DNA of 64,000 bases from Chrysoperla carnea (lineage: Eukaryota; Arthropoda; Insecta; Neuroptera; Chrysopidae), in contig NC_058337.1 of NCBI RefSeq assembly GCF_905475395.1, positions 131,399,960 to 131,463,959 of the forward strand. Reading direction: 5' to 3'. The notes beneath the pieces were generated by a model. It searched no databases and had not been told where the DNA came from. It saw only the letters and a program-made list of their open reading frames with translations. A program made the position numbers and the translations under genes. Shown piece by piece: positions 26,501 to 39,248 of this stretch (positions are counted from its first letter, which is position 1; each line of letters starts with the position of its first letter).

Positions 26501-29500
26501 TTTAATTTGAAACAAATTGTAAATTTTTAATTGTTGTACCTTGTAAAAGTGCAAATCTAACAGGTTTTAAAAAAAAATCTAGGCACTATCCGAAAATACA
26601 TCAAGAACCTAACATTTAAAAAAAAAAAAGATAAAATCCGATAATATTCCTGAACTGTAGGAGCTGTGAAATTTTTCAGTTAAATTAGTTTTTCTCAAAA
26701 TTAAAGCTATTAATTACATTTTTTCCCAGAATTTCAAGTCAATTCCTTCATTTTTCGAAAAGTTATCAGAGAAAAGTTGAAAATATGAGATTACTCCTGT
26801 TTTCTTGAGATTTTGAGGTTATTTTGCTATGTTCAGGGTTCGATAGCAGGCAAGGTCGATGCAGATATTCATAACAATTATTTTTTTTATTCGTCTCAAT
26901 CCGATAGCCTCAATAGAAGCAAAGATATTCAAGAAAACGACATTAACATAAATTTTCTTTCCCAAGCTTCAATTTATCAAAAAATTTGCTTTTATTTCGA
27001 TTTCGAAGAAAAATATATATTAATAGATTACATTTGCATCTTACAACATTTTCTAAAGTTTCTAAGAATATTTTCACTGTACATACATACCAACATTTAT
27101 TTTTTTCTAAATAATAATTTGTTCTGTTAATATTTTTCCAGGTACAGTGAATAAAACCGTAGCTCTTAATAGTAGTTTTATATCAATAAGAAATATTACT
27201 GCAGATATACCAAGAAATTATACTTGTATTGCACAGAATAGTTTAGGCATCGAATCACAGGTTTGTTACTGTTTTTATTTAAATTTTTTAAATTATAAAA
27301 TTATTTTACTGTATCATTTCAAAAATATGAAATGGTAGATTTATTAGTCTATTACGTACCAATACTTAATTCGTAACGGACGGTTTTCTGACAACTGGTA
27401 GTACTTATCTCACGATTCATAAACTAAATGATAAATCCCCCCGAACCCCACCCATAAAAAATATCGATTTTGTACTTTTAATTTTGAAAAAAAAATTATC
27501 TAAAATATTTTCTAAATATTTCAAAATAAATTGAATTTTGCTGAAATAACAGAAAAAAAATTGATTCGAATAATAAAACAAAATAATATAATTGTGAATA
27601 AAAAAATGTAAAACATTATAATTTAAAATAATAATTGATAATCATGATTGCAGTTTCTTTTGTGTGTTGTAAAAAAAATACAAATAAAAACTGCAAATTA
27701 TGCTTATTATTGCATAAAATTTTAATGCTGTATACATTGTAAAATAATATCCCTTCAACCTTTTGATGACATTTGATATCTATGTTTTTACTATATCTAC
27801 ATCTACAGTAGCTTAGCTCACCGCTTGCTTTATAGATACAGACAAAATCGGTTTTAAATACAAAATAGTATTTTGCCTTTGAAGACTTGGGGGGTGGGGT
27901 TAGTTAAATTCATTTTATGAGGTTATGATTCATTTTATGAGGTTATTTCATAACTCGGGGGCAGAATCGCAGAATCTATGTAATTGTAACATGGAAAACC
28001 CTACACGTTTCTCGTACAGGTATCCACTAATCTGAGCGTCCGGCAACAGCTTCAATTAGTATTTTTAATAACGCGGGATGAATGAGACTTTTTTTCCAAC
28101 TTATACTTTGCTTATCTATAATCGGTAAAACCACATTAGCAACCAGTCTACAGCCCACCTGCATTCTGATAAAATACAGTCAATACCAATGCTGTTAACC
28201 TGCCTAAGGCGAAAATTTTCCATCTACAATGACAGTCAACATTAGTATAAATTTGTTTCCAGTAATTATTATGTTACTAGGGTTGCATTGGGGGGGCGCT
28301 TTAACTAAACTTATCCTTTTCCGAGCCCGGACGTCAAAAGATAATCGTCCAACCCTTTGAATGTTCTAGTTTGAGTTTTGGCGGCTTCTTTTTCATTTTT
28401 CGTCGGAGAAGGATGATTTTTAGTGAAAGACTCATCAAATTAGCTCCTAGAAAATAATTATTCCAGAATGATTTGATGAAATTGACTTACGAATATAATG
28501 ACTATACTTGTACAAACCCTTCAATGTCGTTATAATCGATTTTAACTATATGTATGTTGAATATGTTGAATGCATTTATTGCAATTTTCTGTACAAATTA
28601 TAATTGTCACAGCATCCATCAACAAAATATCATTTTGTTTATGAATTACTTACTACCGACTGATCAGATCATGTTGATTCAACATAATTATTAGCGTTCC
28701 GTACCAAAATACTCTTTCTGATCTCAAGGTATCAGACCCAAACTTATTTTCTATAGCTGAGACCCTTAAGGCTTTTAGGGATATAATAGCATTAGAGAAG
28801 ATTAATCGGAGTTCCCCAACATGTAAAAAAGATTATTTAATCGACGATCTCCAGTCAAATGAATCGTCAACCTTCCTTCCTAACTTAATCTTAATCGTGT
28901 TAATTTTAGTCGAGCAAAGTTAAATGGTCTAGCAGTGACAATGTGACCCCAGGACAGCCACTCTAACCTAACCTAACTTAAGATGCAACTGTTGTAACCA
29001 CTCTCTAATTTACCATCCCTACGCACTTTCAAGTGATTATCTAAATAACATTTTGTAACCTTAAATACATTTCTAAAACAGACAACTGAAGAAAACCTAT
29101 TAGGACGAATTGAAGAAACTTATTTCACGCCTTTGATAATCCTCCACACCTAGGGTAGGACAATTTTGTCCTACAATTAAATTGCATTCTGTTTGACCGG
29201 ATCTCAGCTGCACAAACATATTTGCACTTAGCCGTTTTTTTTCTTATCAAGATTATTATTTTTTATTATTTTAAATCGTTACACATTTGAAAACAAAAAA
29301 CGTTTTACATTTGTTTGTTTAGAAATCTAATGAAGTATTATTTTAAATCAATGTCAGATGAAGATTATATTTATTTTTTGTTTTGTTTAAATGGAATATT
29401 TAATAAATACATTCATTGTCGACACGTGGAGACACCTCTTCTATTTTATCCATGTGAGAAATTTCGATTTTATTTTTATCATTGATAAATTGATAAATAA

Positions 29501-32500
29501 ATATCGTAAACTAAACGATAGAAATTGATTTCTTATTTGTGTTTTTCCAAAGAAAAATATATCTAGAAGCTACTATGAATATTTAATCTACTCTACTACA
29601 CCAATCACCTTAAAAGATGTTCGGGTCCGAAACCTTGGATCCATCAATCCTGAGGGAGATGTCTACGGAGAATCTGTGACCTTTCTGCGTGGCGTCTGTC
29701 TTCGACAGAATTATATAGCTTCATCTAATTAAAATAGCGTCTCTCACCCGAAGACGTCTCGCCTAAGTTGACAGGTTGTCAAGGAGAGCACAGAGAACCT
29801 CTTGATTAGGTACTAGGAATCCATTTGCGGTACCCCTCTTATGTTTTATTATTATTGTTATTATCCTCCTTGTTGCCAAAAATATTGTGTCCTTATTCTT
29901 CAAAGGTTTAGATGTTTAAAAATTGAAACTAAAATAAATTTTATAAACTATATTTTCTTTTTTTAATATTTTCAGACTTGGACGATAAGTTTGCGACCGT
30001 ACTTTACGGAAAAGCCAATAAGTAAGCGTGTTCCACCAGCACGAACAGTTCGCTTAAATTGTACAGCTAGTGGTTGGCCTGAACCAAAGATAACATGGCT
30101 AAAAGATGGTGAACCATTAGGTGAAGCATTAAAAAATGGACAAATTATTTCTAAATATGGCCGAATCACAATTAAACCTGATAATATGCTTGTAATAGCA
30201 GGTAAGAAATTTATTTCCTATTCTTTTTTTCAAATGCATGCTATAAAAATCAATGGATTTCACCAAATCCATAGCATAACCAATTTCGATCCTGGCGTCT
30301 GCGCTAACTTTTATCACCTCCTTAAACATTATTTCTTCTTCACCATACTGAGAGGTGCTCAGGTCTGCAACACGAAAGGCTACAGTGGGACACATATCAG
30401 CAACTTCTCAAATAGTAAGGCCCCTCTTTGAGTACTTCAGGCGTCAAGATTCTAATCAAGGATAGTCTATGAATGTTTCGAAGAAATGAATCATCTGGCA
30501 CTGAATAACATAGACTGATCTCTTCAAACACCTCTTTCAGCTGAGCAGTAAAGATGAACGCTTGGTCTAGGTGCTACGGATTCATTTGCTTTACCTTTCT
30601 TTTATATTATTATTATCATTATTATTATTTGTTTTTCAGATACCATAACAAACGATTCTGGTTTATATCAATGTGTCGCATCAAATTCCGTTGGTGAAAT
30701 ACGTAGCGTAGCCAGAGTATTAGTAGCATCAATATTTAATACACGATTACCACCCCCTTCGCCACCATCTGGTGTGACATGTCGTTCATATACATCGAAT
30801 AGTGTATGTTTACAATGGAGTCCACAACCGTTAAATGCAACTAAAATCGAAGCGTATACGGTCCATTATCGATCTAAAGATGGTACCGATAAAGAACAAC
30901 AGCATGCAACGAATGAAACATACTCATTGGTTGAGTTATCATTACCAAATACACAATATTTATTTTATTTACGTGCGTATATACGTCATGCTGCCAGCGA
31001 ACAATCCGAACCAATTGTGTGTCAAGGGGGTAAGTACCTTATCTATTTATACATAGAGATAGAGATATGCATAGAGATAATAACATAGAGCTGCAAAGTA
31101 AAGTAAGGAGTAAAAGTAATTTTTTTTAAATCGATGAGGTTCGATAGGTTTTACGCACTTTACAGTACTTTTTAGCTTATTTACTCGACTAAAACTTCTG
31201 TTCCTGGATTTAAGAGCACTTATTTACCGCTAGTCTTATAAAATGTATTATTTACAGGTAATTTAACAAATTGTTTCCATAATTTTGATTGCAGGTGAAC
31301 TTACAAAAAGAAATATAACATTAGAAGCAGAATCACCGGAAGTATTAAATATACAATGGACACCATTATTTAATGATACACCATGCGGTGAAATACCACA
31401 ATATAAAGTACAATGGCGACGCTATAAGCATGCAAGTAATAGTGCCAAACTAGTCAAATTTGGAGACATTTTTACCAATAGTAATATTTACAAGTATCAA
31501 ATAACAGGTAAGTTCATTCTCATTTTATCTTTAAATCATTTAGTTTGCAACGAGCATAGATACATAATATTTAACGGAAATGTTTGTTTATCTTGTCAAC
31601 CATATGCACATACCATACATATATAAAAGAGTACAGCACATTAAAATGTATAATGAAGTAGATATCTTTTGCCTTTTCATTCAATGAAAAAAACAGCTTG
31701 GTGTAACAAGTATGGTTTACATTTTTTTACTCGTAGCGCTGAAATCTTAGCGTTAAAATAATAAATAGCAAGCAGCACATAGGTAAATTGACCAACGTTG
31801 CCACTTGTATACTTCACTTCTGAATTAGACTAACTATTTTTTCGTAAGCTAAAAGGCCAATTACAATTAACTATTCCTAATTTATTAATTTACATTTTTC
31901 TAGCTTTGTATGCAAAATTACTTTCTGTAGCAAGAACGCGAACTAAAAATGTTCAAAAATATCTTCTAGATAGTATGGATTCGTATATAATTTTTGTTAC
32001 AACTTTATGTCGATACTTTTAGTCTCATGTCGTTAGAAGTATCTTTAATTTTAAGAAATATACAAGTCATCTTTGCTAGGGCAACATTTTTGTCGAAAAT
32101 ACAATTTGACCATACATAAAAGAGAATATTTGTTTGTTTTTCAGATCTTGTTCCCTCGCATACGTATGAAGTACGTGTATTAACAATGTTTCAAGATGAA
32201 ACTGTACCATGGCTAACATTTACAATGCCTAATTTAACGACATTTATCAATCAAACAAAATCATCATCATCGATATCACATTTAGAGGCTATACCTACGT
32301 CACCAAATAGTATTAATTTAACATGGCAAACATCGTTAAATGAAAATTTTAATGATTTCGGATATTATAATATTTGTTATACAGAAGCGATTTCATTAGA
32401 AACATGTGAAGAAAATGGGACATATATTAAAAGGTACGTGAAAATAATAAGCATTTAATTTTTTACAGTCACTTTTTAGTCATATTTTTAGAACTTGATT

Positions 32501-35500
32501 AAGCCAAAAGGTGTAGTATTCTATATCGAAGAATCTAAGTTAGGGAAGAAGGTAACTTGTTGGGTTTTCTCTTAAAATCTAGATTTACGATTATCATTCC
32601 GATTGCCGGATCACTGTAGCATGTATCTAACGGAATTGCTGGCTATTTACGAGGCATGTGAATGTATGAGACAGAACACTCTCATGTACGGCGACATTAC
32701 TATCCTCACTTACAACCAAGCAGCTCTAAAATACTTCAGCTCGGTCTAACTAACCTCAAAAGAAGCACAGAACTGCCGAATGAATGTAAACCTGGAATGG
32801 ATACCGAGATACAGGTATATTCCAGAGAGTTGTAGAGCTGATTTTGCTCTGGAATAGAATACAAAAAAGAGCAGCTTGTGAACTGCAAGCTGCTCCTTAA
32901 TGAACATATCTTAAAAACGGCCAAACTTAGGAGCGCACTTGTGGTACTACAAGACAGATTTGGTCTAAGTATAATCGTAGGCGTTTCGAAGATATTATAT
33001 AGCTTCCCAGGACGCAGGACATTGGCTAGACGGTAGGCACGCTGAACGTCTGGGCCTAAAGGTGTGTAACGTTTATTGCAGGATCTGCCACAACGGGAAG
33101 GAGGAGGAAACGATTATGCCATCTTCTCTGTCGCTGCAGAGCCATGGAGAGATGGACTCATTTGAGTCAGCCTTTTTTTGACGGTCGACGGAAAATATAG
33201 ACTTTACTTACTTAAAAATAGACCATATATAAATTTAAAAAACACAAATGAATTTCTTTTTAACAATTTTGATTTTTTTTTACAGTCGTACAAATAGCAT
33301 AGAAATAAAAAATTTAAAACCATATACTTTATATAAATTTCAAGTACGTTCACACGATTTAAACGATAACTATGGTAATTTTTCAAATTTGGTTGAATGT
33401 TTTACAAAAGAAGGTGTACCAAGTCCTGTACGTGGTTTAACATCCAAATATGTGAATGCAACAACAAAAACTATTGAATGGCAAGCACCATCACAAATTA
33501 ATGGTGTTTTACGTAATTATTCATTATACTATTATATAAGACAATGTTCAACAATGGAATCAACAATTAATATTAAACATTGTGATAATTCAATGTTACC
33601 ATCGTTAAATAAATGGAATACAATTGTGATTGCACCAAATAAATATCGGGCTGAGGTAAGGATAGACCTTTTTCATGAAAAACAGAAATGCTTTTTGATA
33701 ATTTTTTATGAAAATATAGGTCGAGTAGAGCCTGTAACTCGAAAATTACGCAATTTTATCAATAAAAACACTATGAAAAAAATTTTAAAAAAGTCACAAT
33801 ATTTGAAATATTTTAAAACGATTTTTTTTTTGCTCCACCGCACACGTGATCTGTGATGTCAATCCGACAAGCAATGACAATAAAACAGTGTCAACAGTTG
33901 TATTAATATATCATTATTGTCAAATTTAAATGATGTCAAACCAACCTTCGTGTAACATCGTGTGTTTCCGGATCGTTTTCGCCAATTTGAATTTTAATGA
34001 TTTTAATTGTCTGTTTTCTCGGTAATATGGCTTCAAAAAAATCGGGGAAAAAAATTAGCCCATTTATCAAGACATTTACTTTCATTTAAAAAAAAGAAAA
34101 AAAAAATGTGAAAAAGGTCTATTACACTAATAAAGATCAACTGTGTCTTGTGTCAATTTTTACAAACCATAAATTTTCGGCGTTATTAAACAGAGACACT
34201 CATAAGATTTCATATAATTTTGTGACCTCCGATACTGCTATACTACCTTAATAAACAGTTTTTTCGAAAAAATAAGTTTTTTTTTAAATTTTAAATTTCT
34301 TTTTTATTTAGTTGATGAATTTAAAACCTGGTGCACAATATAATGTGACAATATTTGCGGAAACAGGAGCTGGACGTAGTAAACCTGTATCAATTGTTAC
34401 ACAAATAATTCCAACAATTTATCAAATCGGTACACAAGATTCGCATGGCGAACGTAAACCAAACACGGATACAGATCAGAGTCAAACAATTGGTAAGTTA
34501 AAGAAAATAAGTACCCATTTTTTAACTATCTACTTAAGAAAACTTAACAAAGTGTATTGATGAACTTGAGTCTTGGTCCGTGAGGTCTAGGCCTAGGGCG
34601 AAAACATGTAAGGGGTGTCGAAATTTAAAGATTTTATATTATTTGTAAGAAAATAAGGAAAAATACATGACTTACACAATTAATTTAGTGTTTGATTAAA
34701 AAAAATCACGCGCACGTCTCTTTGTAATCTCGCACCCATTGGCTCGTACGTGCCTACTTTACCCGATCGATAATTCTCTGAGTTGAATAAGTTTTATTAT
34801 TTTCTCCAATTTGTTCCAGGCATTATAATTGGATGTTCCATAGCTGGATTATGCATTACCTTATGCATCACATACATGATGTGGTATAGACGCTGCTTAA
34901 AATCAACATTAAACGCACGCCATCATAACAATGGTCTACGAACATTCAATGCACCAACAAACGGACATCATCATCAATCGCAACACCATATTGTCCATAA
35001 TAACTTAGATAGCAGTAGCATATCAATTGTACGTCGATCAACGACACCAGCAATCACCACCACGACAGGTTTAACTGATAACGAATCATCACAGTCCACG
35101 TCAATTCCGATGGCTGTGAATGTATCGTCTGAACGTGGTGAATTACATGAAATGCAAAGTTTGGTACATTCAACGGATGCTAGTTCATTGCCACCGCATA
35201 TACCACCAGTAGTACAAACACATTTGGATACAAAGGTGAGTTTCGTTTTTTATTTTTGCTGTAATGAAATTTAAGCTTAGCAAAATCATTCCTTCGATTC
35301 AAAATCATGGCATATTAAATGCCTATTTCATGAATAAACAGTACCTAGTAGCTGTTCTTGCGAGTAGCTAGTTATTCGAACACAACACACATGGAAGTTG
35401 ATGACTTTCCGATTTATACGAGAACGCTGGAAATGAAAGTTACTAGCCCGCAACCTAGTGAGAACAAAACGAGCTTTGTTCGTGTGGAGTAGTGAGTGAA

Positions 35501-37275
35501 GGTAAGCGGATATTAAAAACAAAAATGTTGTAGTATCTCGCACGCAAGGATGCCAAATGTTATGCTTTTCGTATTGATTATGTAAGATCGCACTGTGTCC
35601 CAACATTACGTTTGAATTACGTTAAATCTTGTTTTAATCCATTTTAGTAAATTTCCTCTTCAAATAAAGTGAAAAAAAGGTTAGCTTGCCTTTTTTAGCT
35701 AGATGTCTTTCTACATTCAATGCCGGTTAAGCCAGCACGGAGCCGTAGCAAAATCTACCAGGAAGTCCTTTTTGTTAGTCTTCGTGAATCCACCGTCTTA
35801 CCTTTAGTCGGGTATGGACCCCCTCATTCAAAAATTTTTACACCCAAACGGGCATGGATGCGTGAAGCGAGTAGCGTTTGCTACTCTTGCTACGTGACTA
35901 ATTCCGTACTGATTATATTTCAGTTTATTTTAACTTACTCTAGCTACTTTTACATGTTGCGACATCTCTAGCAACAGTGTACACGTACCCTTAGAAGCCT
36001 CTCTGAAAATTTACTTTGTAAGATATTTTTACGTTGCTACTTGCGTAAGTTCATCACAAGGTGCTAGTGGCAAAAATAAGCAAATAGGGAAGAAATTGAT
36101 TATTGTTTGACACATTTTTGAAACTAAATTTGATAAAATGGTTTTTAAAAAAATATTAAAATAATTATTTGTATTTTAAACGTCAATTTTTTGAATTAGG
36201 GAGGCGCTTCGTTTCCAAATGGTCATATAAATGGTTTTAAATTTCCAATAAACAATGGTCGTTTAGCTAATGGCATTGTTCGAATTACTGAAAATCCACA
36301 GGTAAATTTTCGTTAATTATAAAATAATCATCCTAATTTTATTATTTCCAAATCAAATTCAAAATTACATTTTGTACTTGCCTCGATTTATTCCTTCATA
36401 CTCAATATTCTTCTTTAACGACCATAAAAAGTGGTCAAGGTTTCGATACCCGGCATATGCAAGAATCACTATTTATATAGCGAGTGTTTTTTTAGAGGTT
36501 CACAACTTTAAACCTAAATAAAACAAAGAAAAAATATAATTTTATCCCATTTATGTTTGAATATGATTTCGATCAAGTGGTCGCCCCGGCAGGCGTGTAG
36601 AATCAGAATGTCCAATTTTCGCATACTTTTCGCAGCAATTGAAGTATTATTTCGCCAATAACTCGCCAAATGTTGTATTCCAAGTGTTCAACCGTCTTTG
36701 GTTTATTGGCGTATGAAAAGGACTTTACATACGATATTAGAGGCCAATTAAGAGGTCCATTACGTGAAGTTATTAAAAAAAATCATAAATTTTCATAAAA
36801 ATAAAAAATGTTAACAAATTTACAAGCGTTGCTATTGCGTTAGTTTATTCATTATGAAAGGGCGAACCAAACTAAATACAAAGCAATTGTCTGCTATCAA
36901 ATCGGTTATCAAATAAGAGAATGTTGCCAAGTCAAAGATGTGAACGTCTAAAAAACTGCCTTTAGTAGTTTCAATTATTCTGGAAGTGGTTTGATAATTC
37001 AATATTTTTTCTTTCAGTATAACATTGACACAGAATATGATACCCGTTCAGCGGGTAGCAACAATAATAGTCGTGAAACAAATTGTAACTTCGAAGAAGA
37101 TCATCATCTCTTACAATCACCACATGGACGTCATCTTGATGAAGACGATGAAAATGATACGTTTAATCAACATCATAACTCAACACAATTAACAAATTTA
37201 GATAATTCATTACTTACCAATAGTATATCCTCGACACCTAGACGAATATCACCAATACTCGGACCAAATGGTTGA
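23559..37275 (+). CDS. Ig/fibronectin III transmembrane receptor, DCC-subclass (protogenin/IGDCC-like), 5' end missing
   Basis: Probable cell-surface adhesion or guidance receptor. Exons joined by GT-AG sites with consistent phase: 23559-23924, 24075-24216, 24950-25033, 25406-25620, 27142-27260, 29976-30201, 30640-31029, 31295-31507, 32145-32433, 33286-33655, 34312-34492, 34820-35235, 36200-36301, 37018-37275 (TGA). They give about 1123 residues. Counting from the first visible residue, four Ig domains lie at about 17-122, 123-212, 217-309 and 312-416, each with the Cys pair and core Trp (YQWYLND, ISWEHN, IRWEVP, ITWLKDG). Four FN3 domains follow at about 418-514, 515-605, 618-720 and 727-839. 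A membrane helix starting GIIIGCSIAGLCITLCITYM is at about 866-888, and a His-rich tail follows. At least 18 N-glycosylation sequons lie outside the membrane. Vertebrate protogenin has four Ig and five FN3 domains, frazzled/DCC four and six, ihog/Cdon types fewer FN3, so the subfamily is inferred. The first exon enters in phase 1, so a start and signal peptide must lie upstream; I did not find them in the preceding 23.5 kb. Confidence 0.85.
24250..24660 (+). repeat. Diverged repeats in a receptor intron
   Basis: Two segments share (C/G)CGAACTGGCGATAA or CCAACTAGCGATAA, (T/C)GTACTA, TCG/CCGTTTTC(A/G)GTAGTT and A(T/C)CAGAT, about 140 bases apart, inside the intron between the exons ending 24216 and starting 24950. 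Confidence 0.5.
25128..25290 (+). repeat. Dispersed repeat family C, copy 1 (receptor intron)
   Basis: Begins CATCAAAAGTATTAAAGG, which recurs in the Atg9 intron at 63059. Both copies later share an ATCTATTGCT core. An unclassified element end. Confidence 0.6.
25913..26378. mobile_element. Foldback/MITE-like element with 213-base near-perfect arms
   Basis: Arms 25913-26125 and 26166-26378 pair without indels around a 40-base loop. The only mismatch I saw is near the tip (ACTGGGTGTTCC versus ACAGGGTGTTCC). The ends TATACNGGGTGTTCC look like terminal inverted repeats. No transposase frame is present. It lies in the receptor intron 25621-27141, so the primary transcript would carry a long RNA hairpin. 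Confidence 0.9.
26445..26558. repeat. Second inverted repeat in the same intron
   Basis: 35-base arms (26445-26479 and 26524-26558) share CAAGGTACAACAATTAAAAA and its complement, with about three mismatches and a 44-base loop. It begins 67 bases after the larger foldback element. Confidence 0.85.
28915..28985 (-). repeat. TTAGG-like dispersed repeat, antisense copy
   Basis: On the minus strand TTAAGTTAGGTTAGGTTAGA is followed by GTGGCTGTCC, matching 12010-12240. It lies inside the receptor intron 27261-29975. Confidence 0.55.
29615..29870 (+). mobile_element. 3' end of non-LTR element in a receptor intron
   Basis: CGGGTCCGAAACCTTGGAT, then CACCCGAAGACGTCTCG and GGTACCCCTCTTATG, with an ATTATTATTGTTATTATCC tail. 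The order matches the 3' parts of the copies at 54300 (sense) and 17640 (antisense). The 5' end is truncated. It lies just upstream of the exon starting 29976. Confidence 0.7.
30290..30630 (+). mobile_element. Non-LTR-type 3' end filling a short receptor intron
   Basis: The intron 30202-30639 is only 438 bases. Its right part shows CTTGGTCTAGGTGCTACGGA and TTTGC(T)TTACC followed by an ATT-rich tail (30605-30630), parallel to the GGTCTAAGTGCTAGGGA and GGTACC blocks plus tail at 54560-54620. The tail ends about 10 bases before the splice acceptor. Confidence 0.6.
32580..33180 (+). mobile_element. Degraded non-LTR polymerase fragment (RNase H to Cys/His end) in a receptor intron
   Basis: One frame reads YLTELLAIYEACECM (RNase H Glu region), then ITILTYNQAALKYF, where the usual TDSQ(A)A has become TYNQAA, and VNLEWIPRYR, where the GH is lost. 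Further on YCRICHNGKEEE resembles the C-terminal Cys/His motif. Stops and frame changes show it is dead. It lies within the intron 32434-33285, in the same sense as the host gene. No ATT tail is seen, so it may be a different family from the other copies. Confidence 0.7.
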
Positions 37276-37371
37276 AATTCAATAGAATTCCATAAATTAG
37301 TAACTATATAAATATTAATTCCTAAAAAAAATACGCAAAACTTGTGTTGATTGTGACTTTCAACACAGTAA

Positions 37372-37377
37372 AATAAA
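37372..37377 (+). promoter_or_regulatory. Candidate poly(A) signal of the receptor gene
   Basis: An AATAAA hexamer lies about 97 bases after the receptor stop codon and about 20 bases before an A-run. Many other AATAAA hexamers occur in the AT-rich DNA that follows, so a longer 3' untranslated region is equally possible. Confidence 0.35.
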
Positions 37378-38997
37378 AACCAAGTTTCTATTTATAAAAA
37401 AAAAAAAAAATAGTAATAATTATAAAAAATGCAGTACAATGAGAAATTTTATAGTACAAATTTATTAAAAAAATGGCGACGAGGATAATAGATTTTTTAT
37501 TAAGAAAACATTAGATAACTAAAATATACACTCATTTTTTATTACAGTTATTTAAAAAATAATAAATCGTCCATTTGCAAAATGTCAAAACAAAATCACA
37601 CTGCTTCCATTTTTTTATAATAAACAATTTAAAAATGGCCTAAAAAGAATTTTTTTTGTAAGTTTAGGAAAGAAAAATAAAAACTAAAACGGAGTTTCCC
37701 ATACATCGAACATATTTTTTTAAATACGTAAATTTTTTTTATAATATTATTTAATAAAACATTTTTTGCGGCAATTTTTATGAATAGTAAAATTAAAAAT
37801 TGTATTTTTATAATCTATTTTTTTAAAGATGCCTAATTACGTGTACTTAATTCAATGACGTCATAATACTCTTATTCTTATTCATGTTTGTAGTAAACAA
37901 TCTCATATTTTCGCTATAAACATAAAGTTTTCCTTCTCAAATAAGATGCTTCTCGAATCTCGAGAAAGTTACAAACTGTAATAACTACAAAGCAAAGAAT
38001 CTTACAAATACACCAAATGAAAATGTAGATTTATATCGGGAAAAATATACAATTTTCGATCAATTTCGAAATATTATGCTTCAATTTCTTAACAAATTTT
38101 GTTTTACGGACCCCATCGACTTCAATAAAAATATAATAAAAAGTCAAACTTAGCTAAAATTAATTAATGTGGATGATTGACGGTTATTCGATGATATTCG
38201 TTGAGTTTTTGTCATAGATTCAATCGCAAATGTTGCTCTATGTAATGATGTAAAAAATCCGCGAATTGTTATATTGGTTGATTGATCAAATAATATTCTA
38301 TATTCATATTTTTGGATTCAGAAATCGTAGAAAAGAATGAATCTCATATCTTTGAACCAATCGTAAGTCGATTTATTTGATAAATTATACAAAATTTCAA
38401 GGATAATCTACATTTAATCACTTCGTTCATTCTTATAATCAGAAGCCTGGGCCCATAACCTGTTGTTGAATCAATAATTGATTTGGTGTACTTGTTATGT
38501 TCTTTGAATTAAACATTTTTTTTTAACTTTTAAGCTTTTAATAGGATACGCATTTTTTTGACATTTAATTTAAATAGTTTAATTTGTATTTAATTCTCAT
38601 TGTAGGCATTTTTTATTTTTAAGTTACGATTTATGAAACATTTGTTTAGCGAATTTGTAATAAATTTCTTTAAAACAACAAAATAAAAAAAAGCCGTATT
38701 CGAATCGAAAGTTTTAAAAATTTTTATTACAATTCGTTAACTAATTTTCAAGAAACAAAATTCAATTCGGATAAATGCGGGTATATTTCATTTTTTTAAG
38801 CTTTTTTGTTTGACTACACAACACTAAAAATAGTAAACCAGTAGTAGCAAAAAAAAAAAAAAAAGACTTTGGCCTTTCAAAAAATCGAGTAATTTTGATT
38901 TTGTGACAAGTAATTTTATTTGAAATTTTGAACATCATGATTTTCAAAAGAATCTTTTTAAAAACCAGAATTACTCGATTTTTGTAAGACTCTAAAT

Positions 38998-39248
38998 CAG
39001 GGATGGTGAACCAATGGCACGCGATACAATATTTTGGGTACGTCACTGATCACAAAGTTCTCTATGAAGTTTGATATTACAATCGAACCCGAGTGATCTT
39101 ACGAACGTACGCTTGTTTGTTATTGTAGTTACATCGTAGACTATAATTGCTAATGACGCATGGAATGATAATCAATTTTGTTGACTCGTTAAGCATTTTT
39201 TTTTTTAGAAAAAATGGCACGATGATACAGAAAGATTCGCCACCCCTG
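38998..39248. mobile_element. Short hAT-like element with imperfect 8-bp target duplication
   Basis: Left end CAGGGATGGTGAACCAATGG; right end, reverse-complemented, CAGGGGTGGCGAATCTTTCT. Internal GGCACGCGAT and GGCACGATGA lie near either end. Flanking CTCTAAAT and AACTAAAT match at six of eight positions, suggesting a decayed hAT target duplication. At 251 bp it is too short to encode a transposase. Confidence 0.7.

Noticed and set aside
26282..26554. 90-residue minus-strand open frame
   Set aside because: Falls across the right arm of the foldback element and the second inverted repeat; no protein similarity apparent.
27147..27338. Separate short gene starting MNKTVALNSS
   Set aside because: It is the second half of Ig3 of the receptor; the frame merely continues into the intron past the GT at 27261.
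30129..30395. 88-residue minus-strand open frame
   Set aside because: Antisense to the Ig4 exon and the retroelement-derived intron; no domain.
38762..39046. 94-residue minus-strand open frame
   Set aside because: Translates an A-run and part of the hAT-like element; low complexity with no recognisable motif.
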